Source of the DNA: a virus
IMG/VR virus record: IMGVR_UViG_3300031772_000002
Coordinates: 100,447 to 164,446 of that record
Direction: 5' to 3' (one strand)
Length of the DNA stretch: 64,000 nt
Positions 9,962-20,300 of this stretch are shown here, piece by piece. A program made the position numbers and the translations under genes. The notes under the pieces are model-generated. The model ran no database searches. It worked only from the letters and a program-made list of their open reading frames with translations, and had not been told where the DNA came from. Position 1 is the stretch's first letter, and each line of letters opens with the position of its first letter.

Positions 9962-10897
9962 ATGCATCCATTTACTTCAAGTCTTTTTGCGAATCCTAAT
10001 CTTAATTCTGCATTTTCAAGTTATGGATCCAAACCATATATTTCAAAAATTGTATTTTCTGTAGGAACTAAAGCTTTATCAGACGATCAATATGTTATTA
10101 AAAATAAAGATGGATCAATGCCATCCGCTTCAATTAATAATGGATTATTAACATTTTCTACACAACAATATCATCCTTATGTTGGAATTGGAGATGAGGT
10201 GTCTTTAAGTAATGACATAACAGTATATTTAAATGAAAAAATATCTTTATATCAATGGAGAGTACTTGATGCGTATGGAAATCTTCCTCTTAGTTTTACA
10301 AATGCTACTGTTGTAAAAATAGATAAAACATTTAATAGTTTATATGATGCAATATCAGGAAATACTCCTGAAATATATTCAAAACTTGGAAACAATTTCG
10401 ATCTTATATCAAAAAGAGCTCAGTTATGTATAGCATGTTATAAAATGACTGAGGATATGGCGGGAAATAGCATTACATTTAGTGAAAGTTGGATTCTTGA
10501 TGAAGAATGTAATATTAAAATATTTTCTCCTATAGATATAAGTCATGAATGCAATTCAATACAAAGAAGTAAAATAAGAGGATCATCAACAGATGGATTT
10601 GTATTATATTCATCAGATGGATCAGGCTCTGTTCCTACAATACATATGTCCCCTTATATTTCAGTAAGCGGATTAATAATAGGAGATGACGATGGTATTG
10701 TTGGAAATATGGCTAGATATGGCTTTTTATATGATTCAATTTATACAGAGGCAGAACTTACTATGGAAATATTTGATAATGTTATAGTAAACGTATACAA
10801 TGCAATAGATTTAAGAACACAACCTATAAATAGCAATATCTATAATAATATTATAAAAAGATGCGTTTTTGGAATAGTTGTTGAAAACCTTACTTAA
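9962..10897 (+). CDS. First part of a split multi-unit beta-helix adhesin
   Basis: 311 aa. Residues about 28-110 form a module ('KIVFSVGTKALSDDQ' to 'WRVLDAYGN') that recurs four more times in the next gene. It is followed by the beginning of a parallel beta-helix ('NVYNAIDLR', 'SNIYNNIIKRCVFGIVVEN'). The ORF ends at TAA 10895-10897 in the middle of a helix coil, and the next ORF continues the helix in the same frame 6 nt later. Read as one unit, module plus helix would be about 412 codons, matching later units of about 400. So this is either the N-terminal subunit of a split adhesin or one half of an interrupted gene. Confidence 0.7.
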   Translation: MHPFTSSLFANPNLNSAFSSYGSKPYISKIVFSVGTKALSDDQYVIKNKDGSMPSASINNGLLTFSTQQYHPYVGIGDEVSLSNDITVYLNEKISLYQWRVLDAYGNLPLSFTNATVVKIDKTFNSLYDAISGNTPEIYSKLGNNFDLISKRAQLCIACYKMTEDMAGNSITFSESWILDEECNIKIFSPIDISHECNSIQRSKIRGSSTDGFVLYSSDGSGSVPTIHMSPYISVSGLIIGDDDGIVGNMARYGFLYDSIYTEAELTMEIFDNVIVNVYNAIDLRTQPINSNIYNNIIKRCVFGIVVENLT

Positions 10898-10903
10898 AAA
10901 ATT

Positions 10904-13900
10904 ATGAATAACATTTTTAATAATCTAATAATTAACTGCTCAACTGTCGGAATTTATTACGGAAGTCCGATTGGTTTTGAGTATGATAATAATATTATTC
11001 AGGATTGTGGGTCAGGATGTGTAAATAGTAGTAGTTCAGAAACTAATTGTTTTCATAATTGTATTACTGATGATGCAACGATTCCTGGTGGAATAAATTG
11101 TCATCAAAATACAGAATTAATTTTTGAAGATAAAGTTAATGAAGATTATCGTTTGCATATAAGTGATATAGTTGCATATAGAAATAATGCAGGTATTGAC
11201 AAATCAGAATTATATAATTATGATATAAATGGAGATATCATTGATAACTCATGGTGCATAGGTCCATTTCATAAAACTCCTGAAATTACATTTAGTGTTG
11301 GAGACGATGTTAGTACAGATTTAAAAACAGGAAGTCCTACATATTCAATTACTAATTCAATTTTAACATTTAGTGTGCCACAAACTAATGAATTTTTATG
11401 TGCTGGATGCATTATAAACAGAGTTGGTCCTGATCCATATGTTTTACTTAAAAGAAAGATTGACAATAGTAATTGGGAAGTTGTCAATTCAGATGGAACA
11501 ATAGTTGCAAATAATTCAGGTCCTGTTACTATTAATACAATAAACTTTTTTACTAATGATGTAAATAATTTAGTATATAATGTTGCACATTCAGATCATA
11601 TCACTCAATATTTAGATTCAGACAATTTAACTTCCATGGATATTAAAATTAAAATAGCTTGTGCGAATGGAAGTTCTCCTGATGGATTTTATATAAGAGA
11701 TTTTACATGTGATAGATATAGAAATATTGAAATATTTGTTCCTGATATGTCTGATGATGATTATATTGAATCAAATTCAAATAGAAAGCATAATGGTGTT
11801 TGGGATTTACTTGATCATGTTCCAGATAAAGACAATTATCCAAATCAAACAGTTGGAGGAAATGTTAATTATACACCATATGTAGTATATGGAGGAGAAT
11901 TTGATGAGTCTAATTGTATTAATATAGCAGTTGATTGGTGTGTAATTAATGGATTACAAATAAGCGGTGGACAGTATGGAATATATGTTATAAATTCAAA
12001 TAATCCAGTTATTAAAAATAATATTATTAAAGATTGTATTGTTGATGCTGTTCATTTTGTCGATAAATGTTTAGATGGAATAGATTATTACGAATCCATA
12101 ATTACTAAAAATTTAATTTATAATTGTGGAGAAAATGGAATTAGATTAAATTATGGAAGATTTATTTCATATGATATAACAGCAGATTTTATTACTTTTT
12201 CTATTAACAATATAGAAAATTTTGATATTGACATTCATGAATTATTTAATAAATATACAGTTGAACTTAAACAATCAAGTTATGACACTATAATATGGTC
12301 TCCAGGAAAATTAACAATTAATTTTCAAGATGGAAATACAATGAGTGATGTATTATTATCTGATAAAATTTATGGAGAACCATGGGGAGTTATAACTGCA
12401 GGATCTGGAGTTTTAAGTGAACTAGAAACAACTAAAATGGATGAAGCTGATTCTTATGTAACAAATACTTCTGGAGATTTTAGAAAAAATCAAATTAAAA
12501 TTTATCATAACACAATTATTAAATGCAATCATGGAATTTATATAGAAACAGTTGACGATAGCAATACTAATGTTATAGCTTTGCTAAAAAATAATTTAAT
12601 AACTCAATGTATTAAAGAATGTTACTACACTTCTTTTGTAAATCCATCTTCAGTTTTAATAAATCATTGCGCGTCCGACGATTCATCTCTTGATAATTTT
12701 GTCGGAATGAATAATATTAACGATATAAATATTCAATTTGTAAATATATCAAATCATGATTATCGATTAACTTTAAATGATACTATTGATATGTATGGAT
12801 ACCATACATTATCAGACGAATGTTATCAAGTTGAATATGATAATGTATTTACTGAATATGAATCTATAAACAATTTAGTATTTGGATCAAATACATGGAA
12901 ATCAAGAAATAAAGAAATAAATTTTTCAATTGGAGCTAATACTGAAAATCTTGATGAAAATCCTGATGATAGAAAATTAACTATTACTAATGGAATTCTT
13001 ACTTTTACCGGAGATGGGATTAGTGATAATATAGGAATTGGAGATAAGATAACTTACGAAAACGGAGGAACAAAATATTGTTACCTAGCTGAACGAGGAA
13101 ATAATTATAATTGGCATGTTTTAGATGTTGATGGAAATGAAATATCCGATACATTAGAATCTGAAGTAACAAGTATTAAAAGAGTGTTTAACTCGTTAGC
13201 CTTTGCAATTTCAGATAGTGGTATAATAGTAGAATTTCCATATATAAGTGATAAAGATATTAATTCTAAAGAATTAAATCTATATGGTTGGTGTTATAAT
13301 GATAACGATACAGTAGATACTGGGGATATTATTATAAATGGATGGCTAACCCATCCTTTGTATAAATTTTATATTCAATCACCCGATAATATCAAAACCC
13401 AGTGCTCTACAATTCAATCTCATTCAGGAGTATGGGGAGGATATCGAATATCCTCATCTGATGCTGGAGGGTCTCCCAAGTGTCTTACAATTGATAACAA
13501 CTTCATTGTCATTAAAAGATTATCTTTAGAACGATACGATAATACCGGAGACGTTATTAATGCAGTTGGGAATGGTATTATTTTAGAAAATAATATTATT
13601 AGAAACGGAGATCGTGGAATTCTTTTAAATGGAAGTGATGTTGATAATTTAAATATTGCTTTTGGAAATATAGTGTATGATTCCGAATCTGTTGGCATTG
13701 ATTTAATATATACAAAATCTATTAATAATACAATAGTTAACTGTGGTATTGGAGTAAGATTAAATGATGTTGCCTGCAAAGCTATAAATAATATATCACA
13801 TGAAGATGACGGGGTTTGTTATAGCGGAAAACTTGATGGTGTAGAATCATGCTTAAGTAATGATGATACTGCAGGAACTTCTAATAATAATATGTCCAAT

Positions 13901-16900
13901 GTAACTATTGAGTTTAATGATAAAAATTTAAAAGATTTTCATATTAAAAGAAAAGATTGGTACGCAATAAACAATGGAGTTAATTTTGGATCTCTATGTT
14001 CACTTATTGTAAAAGATGGATACTTATATGAACAACCATTTTATTATAATATTGATGGTGAATTAATTAGTGATAATACGTGGTGCAGAGGGGCCGATAC
14101 AATTGAAGACATAGAAACTATTAATTTATATTTTTCTGCAAATAACGATACTTCTAATTTTATAACATTGGATCATGGAACAAATGGATATGTATCAATA
14201 GATCAAAGCATAGCAACATTTTCAACATCACAAATTGATGATCGTATTGGAGTTGGAGATAAATTAATATATACTGACGATGACGGTGAGCATATTTGCT
14301 ATTTATATGAAAAAATTTCAGATTTACAATGGATAGTAAAAGATTTATTTGGATTAGAAGTTACAAATTCCAGTAATGCAAATCTTAATAGTATAACAAG
14401 AGCATTTGTATCATCATGGTCAAATTTATTTTTAGCGTCATCAAATGAAAGTGTGCAGCAATTACTTGGAACAAGTGATAATCCTTTTATTTATTTAACA
14501 AAAGCAATGTATTGTATAAATATAGCTTTATATAAATATGACATAATTAATAGTTCAATTGTAATTTCTGGATTTATAACTGATATTAATCATTATATAA
14601 AATTATTTACTCCAGTTGATTTAAGAAAGCATTGTAATGCAAGTCAATCCCATCGAGGGTCAATAAAATACGAAAATCCTGCCAGAATACATTCAGAAGA
14701 TTCTAATGGAATATCCATTGAATGCAATTATACTATTATTGATGGAATAATTTGTTCAGCTATAGGATATGATGCGATATCTTTAATAGGTGTAACCGGA
14801 TGTGTTATTATAAATAATATATTATTCAATAGTAATAATGGCATAACATCTGATGAAAGTTGTATTCAAAATATTATTATTAATAACACTATATATAATA
14901 TTGTTTTTGATGGAATTAAAAGTGGAGTAAATGATATTATATTTAATAACACAGTAGATTCATGTGGATCTAAATGTTTTAATAATTATCCAAGAGATTT
15001 ATTAATTAATAATATAGGACAAAGGGCGGGAGATGTATGTTTTAATTATGGATATACTGAAAATTGTATAGCTTCAGATTTATCTTTAGTTAATTTTAAC
15101 AATAACATAAATGAACTTGAAGTATTATTTATTGGACGATATGGAGAAAGTGATCCTAATGAAGAAGATTATCATTTAACTCAAGATAATTATTTAGTAA
15201 AATGTGCCGGAAAAAGACTTGATGGCAATTCTTATTATAAATTTAATATAGATGGATCTTATAATTCAAGATCAACATGGTGGGACATAGGATCTCTTGA
15301 ATTTCAATCTAAACGTATTGTTTATTCGATTGGAATATCAACAGAAGATTTACAAACTAAATATTTAGGAAATAATACCCATTACACTATTACAGTAAAA
15401 AATGAAATAAGTTTTATAGAGTTTTCTAATCCACAAATAAATATTCATTTAGGTATAGGAGATAGAGTTTTTGACGATCATGGAACTTTTGAAAATGGAT
15501 GTTTCCTGATAGAAAAAATAACTGAATCAAAATGGATAGTGTATGATATTTTTGGAAATTCATTATCAGAATCATCAGGGATAATTGAAAAAATCAATAG
15601 AGTCTTTCCAACAATACGTGATGCATGTAATAATGAAACTGGATTTCCTTCAAACGAATTTTTAAATTCGTTAAGTTTATATGATTTGAATGTTAACGTT
15701 ACTCTCGCATGTTACAATGATGAAGGTGATTTCTTTTCATACCCTGGTGCATATATATACGATATAATTACTGAAGCGCACAATAACCTTAGAATAATTG
15801 TTCCTAATAATATAATAACTCAATGTAATAAAACACAAAGACATGATGGGGTATACGGGTATGGCAACAAAGGATTTAAAACTGAATTAACTATAATTGA
15901 TGGATCGTCAGATTCTGTTATACAAGCGTTCGGAATTAAATATTTAGAAATTGAAGGTTTACAAATAAAAGGACTTCATCAACTTTCTCATGGAATACAT
16001 ATTACTCAATGTAAACCATTTTATATTGGATACAATATAATACAAGGAATTTATGGAAATGGAATATTATGCCAAGATAGCGATAAAAAAAATATTATCG
16101 TCAACAATTTAATATATGATTGTAATGATGATGGAATAGGAATAGAATTTCTTAATACAGGTAATGGCTTAGACATTGATATTAATAACAATACAATAGT
16201 TAATTGCAGGCGAGGAGTTTACTTAAATAAAATAAATGATCCTTATATTACCGGATTGTCAGTTCGTCTAAAAAATAACTTATGTCAAGATTCAGAATAT
16301 AAAGATTATGTCGCTGAATATGAAAATCATTTTGGACATTTCTCTCTTAGTAAATGCATAAGCGGAGATGAAACAGCTTCAAATTTTGCCGGAACAATGA
16401 ATATAAGAAATAGATTTATTAATTTTATTGATCGAGATGGAAAAAATTTTAATCTTAATAATTTACTTGATGGTATAGCTGTTAATAATGCTCTGGATTT
16501 AAGCGGCGATAATGTTTTTCCATTCACAGACGATATTACCGGAACTATTAGAGATGTTGGAGAATATGATATAGGCGCGTTTGAAGTGGTTTTAATTTTT
16601 GGTTATGGAGAACTAATAGTAGGTCCAACTATTATTAGTGGAATAGGAATCATTGGAGAAGGATTTCCTGTTATTGATTTATACTTAAGAGGATTAGATG
16701 AATTTGATGAACCAGATTATATACCTTATATTGATCCAAAATATCAATTTATAAACATTGAAGGGTCAGACCCTGTATACGATTTAAATGCTTTTATTGA
16801 TAGGCTTGAATCGATTTATAGTTTAGTTATTCATGCCCAAGGCGGTGAAAAATTTCCAGGAATGTTTTCGTTTAATGTAAGGCCGGAAAATACTATTGTT

Positions 16901-17320
16901 GTTAAAACATATGAACCAGAATTAATACCACACGGACCAGCATCATTTGTTTATATTAATAATATAATTGATGATGAAAGTTCTCATTCTTTATTAACAT
17001 TTAAAAATTTAAAAATATACAGCAATGATAGTGGTGATACTTATAGTTTATTTAGTCCGTTTTGTCCAGTCACAGGAATTAGATTTGAAAACTGTATAAT
17101 TCAGGTAAATAATGATTGTATATCTCAGGCGCCTCATTCAACAATACAATCAATAAATAGTATTTTAATATTTAGAAATGATTCACAAGAAAATATATTT
17201 TGTTTAGTAAAAGATGGACCTGTAATACCAGTCGATGTTGAAAATTTAATAGCAAATTCAATTATATTAACAGGTTGTACTGATTTCGATGTAACGTTTG
17301 TAATAAACAAACTATCTTAA
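10904..17320 (+). CDS. Giant parallel beta-helix adhesin with repeated modules
   Basis: 2138 aa, the largest protein in the window. It begins inside a beta-helix ('NNIFNNLIINCSTVGIYYG') and then shows four further units. Each unit is a small beta module (pattern FSxG...L......ITF....GIGD......CYL.EK..xxWxVxDxxG) followed by right-handed beta-helix coils rich in 'NNIIxxC' and 'GIxL' motifs and a closing segment with 'DYRL' or 'DYHL'. The modules start near nt 11,283, 12,917, 14,121 and 15,316. The last 350 residues contain another beta-helix-like region and no enzyme motif. Right-handed beta-helices of this sort are typical of tailspikes that bind or cut polysaccharides. The start has no good ribosome binding site, consistent with a split ancestral gene. 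Confidence 0.75.
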   Translation: MNNIFNNLIINCSTVGIYYGSPIGFEYDNNIIQDCGSGCVNSSSSETNCFHNCITDDATIPGGINCHQNTELIFEDKVNEDYRLHISDIVAYRNNAGIDKSELYNYDINGDIIDNSWCIGPFHKTPEITFSVGDDVSTDLKTGSPTYSITNSILTFSVPQTNEFLCAGCIINRVGPDPYVLLKRKIDNSNWEVVNSDGTIVANNSGPVTINTINFFTNDVNNLVYNVAHSDHITQYLDSDNLTSMDIKIKIACANGSSPDGFYIRDFTCDRYRNIEIFVPDMSDDDYIESNSNRKHNGVWDLLDHVPDKDNYPNQTVGGNVNYTPYVVYGGEFDESNCINIAVDWCVINGLQISGGQYGIYVINSNNPVIKNNIIKDCIVDAVHFVDKCLDGIDYYESIITKNLIYNCGENGIRLNYGRFISYDITADFITFSINNIENFDIDIHELFNKYTVELKQSSYDTIIWSPGKLTINFQDGNTMSDVLLSDKIYGEPWGVITAGSGVLSELETTKMDEADSYVTNTSGDFRKNQIKIYHNTIIKCNHGIYIETVDDSNTNVIALLKNNLITQCIKECYYTSFVNPSSVLINHCASDDSSLDNFVGMNNINDINIQFVNISNHDYRLTLNDTIDMYGYHTLSDECYQVEYDNVFTEYESINNLVFGSNTWKSRNKEINFSIGANTENLDENPDDRKLTITNGILTFTGDGISDNIGIGDKITYENGGTKYCYLAERGNNYNWHVLDVDGNEISDTLESEVTSIKRVFNSLAFAISDSGIIVEFPYISDKDINSKELNLYGWCYNDNDTVDTGDIIINGWLTHPLYKFYIQSPDNIKTQCSTIQSHSGVWGGYRISSSDAGGSPKCLTIDNNFIVIKRLSLERYDNTGDVINAVGNGIILENNIIRNGDRGILLNGSDVDNLNIAFGNIVYDSESVGIDLIYTKSINNTIVNCGIGVRLNDVACKAINNISHEDDGVCYSGKLDGVESCLSNDDTAGTSNNNMSNVTIEFNDKNLKDFHIKRKDWYAINNGVNFGSLCSLIVKDGYLYEQPFYYNIDGELISDNTWCRGADTIEDIETINLYFSANNDTSNFITLDHGTNGYVSIDQSIATFSTSQIDDRIGVGDKLIYTDDDGEHICYLYEKISDLQWIVKDLFGLEVTNSSNANLNSITRAFVSSWSNLFLASSNESVQQLLGTSDNPFIYLTKAMYCINIALYKYDIINSSIVISGFITDINHYIKLFTPVDLRKHCNASQSHRGSIKYENPARIHSEDSNGISIECNYTIIDGIICSAIGYDAISLIGVTGCVIINNILFNSNNGITSDESCIQNIIINNTIYNIVFDGIKSGVNDIIFNNTVDSCGSKCFNNYPRDLLINNIGQRAGDVCFNYGYTENCIASDLSLVNFNNNINELEVLFIGRYGESDPNEEDYHLTQDNYLVKCAGKRLDGNSYYKFNIDGSYNSRSTWWDIGSLEFQSKRIVYSIGISTEDLQTKYLGNNTHYTITVKNEISFIEFSNPQINIHLGIGDRVFDDHGTFENGCFLIEKITESKWIVYDIFGNSLSESSGIIEKINRVFPTIRDACNNETGFPSNEFLNSLSLYDLNVNVTLACYNDEGDFFSYPGAYIYDIITEAHNNLRIIVPNNIITQCNKTQRHDGVYGYGNKGFKTELTIIDGSSDSVIQAFGIKYLEIEGLQIKGLHQLSHGIHITQCKPFYIGYNIIQGIYGNGILCQDSDKKNIIVNNLIYDCNDDGIGIEFLNTGNGLDIDINNNTIVNCRRGVYLNKINDPYITGLSVRLKNNLCQDSEYKDYVAEYENHFGHFSLSKCISGDETASNFAGTMNIRNRFINFIDRDGKNFNLNNLLDGIAVNNALDLSGDNVFPFTDDITGTIRDVGEYDIGAFEVVLIFGYGELIVGPTIISGIGIIGEGFPVIDLYLRGLDEFDEPDYIPYIDPKYQFINIEGSDPVYDLNAFIDRLESIYSLVIHAQGGEKFPGMFSFNVRPENTIVVKTYEPELIPHGPASFVYINNIIDDESSHSLLTFKNLKIYSNDSGDTYSLFSPFCPVTGIRFENCIIQVNNDCISQAPHSTIQSINSILIFRNDSQENIFCLVKDGPVIPVDVENLIANSIILTGCTDFDVTFVINKLS

Positions 17321-17336
17321 AATTAGGATACTTTAA

Positions 17337-20300
17337 ATGACTGCACGATGGGATTTATTAAATTCTGTTCCATACGCTTCAGATATATCAAATTTTTATT
17401 TTACATGTTATTGTGAATTTGAAGGTGAAATTTATTTTGGATCATATTTTTGGAATAATAATTTTGCTACTGGAGATTATGGAACATTATATAAATTTAA
17501 TATTGGTACAGAAATTATATCTGCAGTTTGTACTTTACCAATTGTAGAATTAAGTCCAGGAGATGGGGTTGGTCAATATTTAATAACATCATTAGTGGTT
17601 TTTAATAACAGATTATATTTAATGTCTGGAAGTGCAATTTATGGTAACGATCCTCAAGAATCAAAAATTCTTGGCACAAGATTATATATACTAAATTCAA
17701 CTAAAGATGGAATAACAGAAGTTACAGATACTCCTCATGAAGTAGGAGAAAGAAAATTAATAGTTTTTGATGGAAATCTTTATTCAATTGATGTTTGGAG
17801 AAATTTGCCTGGAATGATTCCAGCCCCAGGAAGATTATATAAACTTGATGGATTTATATGGAATGTTGTAGCAACTTGGCCAGATTCTATTTGCTGGCCT
17901 GAAGATATAATTGTATTTGAAGATGAATTATATGTAATTGATAGCGCTAATTTATATAAATGGAATGGAGTTGATGCTTTTATTTTTGTAGCAAACGCAC
18001 CGTCATTTACTCCATTTGACGACTCAACTATATCTTATTTTAATATCTTACATTATCCTAGAACAACTTTATCAATTAATAATTCAAGATTGTATGCCGG
18101 AGGAAATATACAAGATGAAGAAAATCCATTATATTTTTGGGGATCAATTGTAAAATTAAATCTTGCTAAAGATTCTTTTGATATTGTTGGAATATATCCA
18201 CTAACAAGTTCTTATAAAGAAGGATTTATATCAAGTGTTTTATATAGAAATGAATTATTATTAGCAGGAACAGGGCAAGTAGGAACATATCCAGTTCCTG
18301 GTATTATTTATAAAGTTAATAATTTAGAAACTGGAATAGATTTTTCTTGTGATTTTAATAAATATAAATATGGAAATGTATTTGATCCTAATGATGAATG
18401 TAGAGATTGTTTTCCATTTATAAGAATAAACAAACTTGAATTTTTATATAAAATAATATCTTCTCCAAGTGATGCAATTAAAAATATTCAATGTCTTAAT
18501 AATACTATTTACATTGTTAATTTATATTCAGGACTAATGGCATATAGTTTTACTGAAGGTGCTGTAACTCCATTTACATTATTATACAATTCAACTAAAC
18601 CAACCTATACTATAACTTATGATGGTAATGGCAATACTGGAGGAACTGTTCCAGTTGATTCAACCATTTATAAAGAAAAAGATATAGAAACTGTAACTGT
18701 TTTAGGAAATACAGGAAGTCTTGTTAAAGTTGGATATACTTTTATAGGTTGGAACACAGCAGCGAATGGAAGTGGTACAAGTTATACTGGAGGAACTTTT
18801 TTTATAATTAGTTCAGCAAGTATAATACTTTATGCTCAATGGACTCTCAATGCTACATATACTATAACTTACAACGGAAATCTTAATACAGGTGGATCTA
18901 TACCAGTAGATTCAAATAATTATATATCAGGGGCCACGGCAACTGTTTTAGATAATGTTAATGATTTAATCAGAACCGGTAGAAGTTTTGTTGGATGGAA
19001 TACTGCGGCAAATGGAAGTGGAACAAATTATGCTCCCAGATCAACGTTTACTATTTCAGCAAATTTATTACTTTACGCTAAATGGACATCCAGTACAACT
19101 TATACAGTAACCTATGTAGCTTATGTTCCAACCGGACCTATTACAGGATCAGTACCAGTTGACAAAGTAAAATACACTTCTGGATCTACTGTAACGGTAA
19201 TGAAAAATGTTGGAAATTTAGTTATATCAAATTCATCAATATTTATTGGATGGAGTAAAACTCCCACAGCATCTACTATTTATGCACCTGGAACAACTTT
19301 TGCTATAAGTTCCTCTAATGTTACACTTTATTCCCGTTTTATTACTAATGAAAATTGGAATTCCTGGAGTGATGGAACTTATGTTTATGTAGCTGCTGGT
19401 TATCAAGGGTTGTATGCATTTGATGCCATTACAGGTGTAATGGTTGGATACGTAAATGCTGGTTATCCTAAAATTTATACAGTTTTTCATACTAATAGAT
19501 GCACAGGAGTATGGAGTGATGGTGTAAATGTATTTACAGCAGATACTATATCAGGTGGATTTTCTGGAATAAGAGCTTGGTCAATAAATCCTCTTAACCC
19601 ACCTTCTACATTTTTCAGTGTAGCTGGAAGTATCAATATATTAACAGGAGGCGGTGCAAATAATATAAGACCTTATGGATCTTATATTATCGCTTGTTGC
19701 TATACCGGATTATATGCTTATTCGTACAGTGCTGGAGTCTTTACTCCATTAGGAAGTATTGATCCTGGTGGAGAATCTTTAGATATATTTATATCACATC
19801 CTTATATTTTTGTTGCTAACGGTGCTGATGGAACAAGAGTGTATACTTTTAATGGAACTACTTTTATTCAAGTTGGATATCAGGCAAATGAAATTGGAGG
19901 CAATGCTTATAAAATATATTCAGATGGAACTAATGTTTTTGTTGCTGAAGGAAATTCTTTAAGAGTATTTGAATTGGATTTTGTAGGCCCCAACTTAATC
20001 ACTCCTATTGAAAGAATTTCAAATCCAGTAACTTATTATTCAGTAGCAGGTGATGGAAATTGTATTTTTACAGGCAATGGAACTTTTTATATACCAGATC
20101 TATTAACTTATAAATTTATACCTGAAGAAAGAGTAATATTTCCTAATGTTGAATCAGATCCTGAAAATGCAATGGTTGGAAGTCCAACATTTTCAATTTT
20201 ATATAATCATCCATATTATTCTATTTTAACATTTAGTATACCTCAACCAATTTTAGAACCAAATTCATTAGTATTTGTACCTGAAGGAATTAATCCTGAA

